Positions 5,410-6,237 of a DNA stretch of 6,237 bases are shown in pieces. A program made the translations under genes and the position numbers. The notes beneath the pieces were generated by a model. It was given only the letters and a program-made list of their open reading frames with translations, made no database searches and had not been told where the DNA came from. Source of the DNA: Bacteroidales bacterium (GTDB taxonomy: Bacteria > Bacteroidota > Bacteroidia > Bacteroidales > F082); assembly GCA_016281295.1 (NCBI GenBank), contig JAEEII010000159.1:1-6237 (forward strand). The letters run 5' to 3'. Every line of letters begins with the position of its first letter. Position 1 is the first letter of the stretch.

Positions 5410-6237
5410 TCACGCCTTATTAAACTTCTCCTTGCCCTGCTTGCAGCGCGGGCATTTCCAGTCGTCAGGAAGGTCTTCAAAAGCGACACCATCGTGCTCG
5501 GCGGGGTCATAGACATAGCCGCAGATGGAGCAGATGTACTTACCAGAGGCTTCTTTCTTTGAAAAATTCACTTCGGCGAGGACAGTCGGCACTGGGTGGT
5601 CGAGGTCCATCACACGTTTGGCCTCCAAATTCTCATAGCCTTGTGGCGAATGCGTGGAGAGATAGACTGTGGGGTTGTTGCGCACGAACTCGCGCACGCG
5701 GTCCAAGGTCTCACGGGCTGCGGACAGGTCGTCATAGACCACCGAAAGTTTGTTCTCATAAAGAGCCTCGTCCACGTAGGTGATGTCGGCTTGGAACATA
5801 AAGAACAGACCTTCGTTCTCGGCAATCACGAGGCTGTTGCCGTTGGTGTGTCCCTTGGCCTTGATGAACCACACGCCGTCACAGATTTTCTGACTGTCGG
5901 GGAAGTTGTGATACGCCCTGTCGGTAAAGCTCACTGGCACCAGGTTGGGTAAGCCCTGTAACTCGGCAGCCTGCATTTCATCTGCATTCACATAGATCTT
6001 CGCATTCGGGAACGAACGGAGCTCGCCTGAATGGTCAGCGTGCTTATGCGTGAGCAGGATTTTGGTCACCTGTTCGGGCTTGTAGCCCAATGCGGCCAAG
6101 GCATCCATATAGCTGCAGATGTCCTTTCCGGTGAAAGCGAGTGAGTTCTCGTCGGGGTTTTCTTCTGGTGTGCCAGCAGGAAGGCCGGTGTCCACCAAAA
6201 TCACCTCCGAGCCCATGTCAATCACATAGTTCTGCAA
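5410..6237 (-). CDS. MBL-fold hydrolase (AHL-lactonase-like) fused to a C-terminal rubredoxin domain, 5' truncated
   Basis: The visible 275 residues run to the stop at 5412-5410. The N-terminus lies beyond the window edge; the TTG at 6237-6235 is not taken as the start because family members have more sequence before the ILVDTG strand (13-18 here). The metallo-beta-lactamase part has all dinuclear metal ligands: THKHADH (H64, H66, D68, H69), H130 in KGHTNG, D151 in QADITY and H196 in STHSPQG. Tyr154, three residues after D151, matches the position of the lactone-contacting Tyr of Bacillus AiiA. From about residue 233 there is a rubredoxin domain with C236, C239, C262 and C265 (CSICGY and CPRC), plus YDP and DLPDDW. 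The loop between the Cys pairs is about seven residues shorter than in Clostridium rubredoxin, resembling the 45-residue Desulfovibrio desulfuricans form. No signal peptide is visible in this part. The hydrolase substrate and redox partner are unknown. Confidence 0.88.
   Translation of the reverse strand: MQNYVIDMGSEVILVDTGLPAGTPEENPDENSLAFTGKDICSYMDALAALGYKPEQVTKILLTHKHADHSGELRSFPNAKIYVNADEMQAAELQGLPNLVPVSFTDRAYHNFPDSQKICDGVWFIKAKGHTNGNSLVIAENEGLFFMFQADITYVDEALYENKLSVVYDDLSAARETLDRVREFVRNNPTVYLSTHSPQGYENLEAKRVMDLDHPVPTVLAEVNFSKKEASGKYICSICGYVYDPAEHDGVAFEDLPDDWKCPRCKQGKEKFNKA

Noticed and set aside
6235..6237. TTG at the window edge as the start of the lactonase-rubredoxin gene
   Set aside because: It is simply the last complete codon in the window; the conserved MBL N-terminal strand begins almost at once, so the true start should lie upstream of the visible sequence.

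Overview
The window looks like a chromosomal segment of a Bacteroidota member, most likely order Bacteroidales (Prevotella- or Bacteroides-like). The evidence is two candidate -7 boxes of the Bacteroidota type (TAnnTTTG), few Shine-Dalgarno sequences, two lipoprotein signal peptides, and a gene set (rubredoxin-tailed metallo-hydrolase, S66 lipoprotein, YqhD-type dehydrogenase, glutathione-peroxidase lipoprotein) that fits that group. The genus is inference; no rRNA or other marker gene is present.

All eight genes lie on the minus strand, so transcription runs from high to low coordinates. In that order they are: an MBL-fold hydrolase of the AHL-lactonase type with a C-terminal rubredoxin domain (5' end outside the window), an S66 LD-carboxypeptidase lipoprotein, a small AlkZ-related winged-helix protein, a YqhD-type NADPH-dependent aldehyde/alcohol dehydrogenase, a glutathione-peroxidase-like lipoprotein, and a small DUF454 membrane protein. 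Then, after recognisable -7 boxes, come an EamA/DMT-family transporter and the N-terminal part of an iron-sulfur flavoprotein-like reductase (3' end outside the window).

The first six genes are separated by only about 19 to 40 bases, with no convincing promoter or terminator between them, so they may form one transcription unit. The last two genes have longer leaders (78 and 67 bases) with -7 boxes and are probably transcribed separately. No intergenic stretch reaches 100 bases, and there are no RNA genes, insertion sequences, CRISPR arrays or long repeats.

A loose common theme is redox and carbonyl stress. A thiol peroxidase that removes (lipid) hydroperoxides sits next to a YqhD-type reductase that removes reactive aldehydes, with a rubredoxin domain at one end and an Fe-S flavoprotein at the other. 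This theme is inferred from family knowledge and gene order. I found no clearly new multi-gene system; the most unusual item is the lactonase-rubredoxin fusion.
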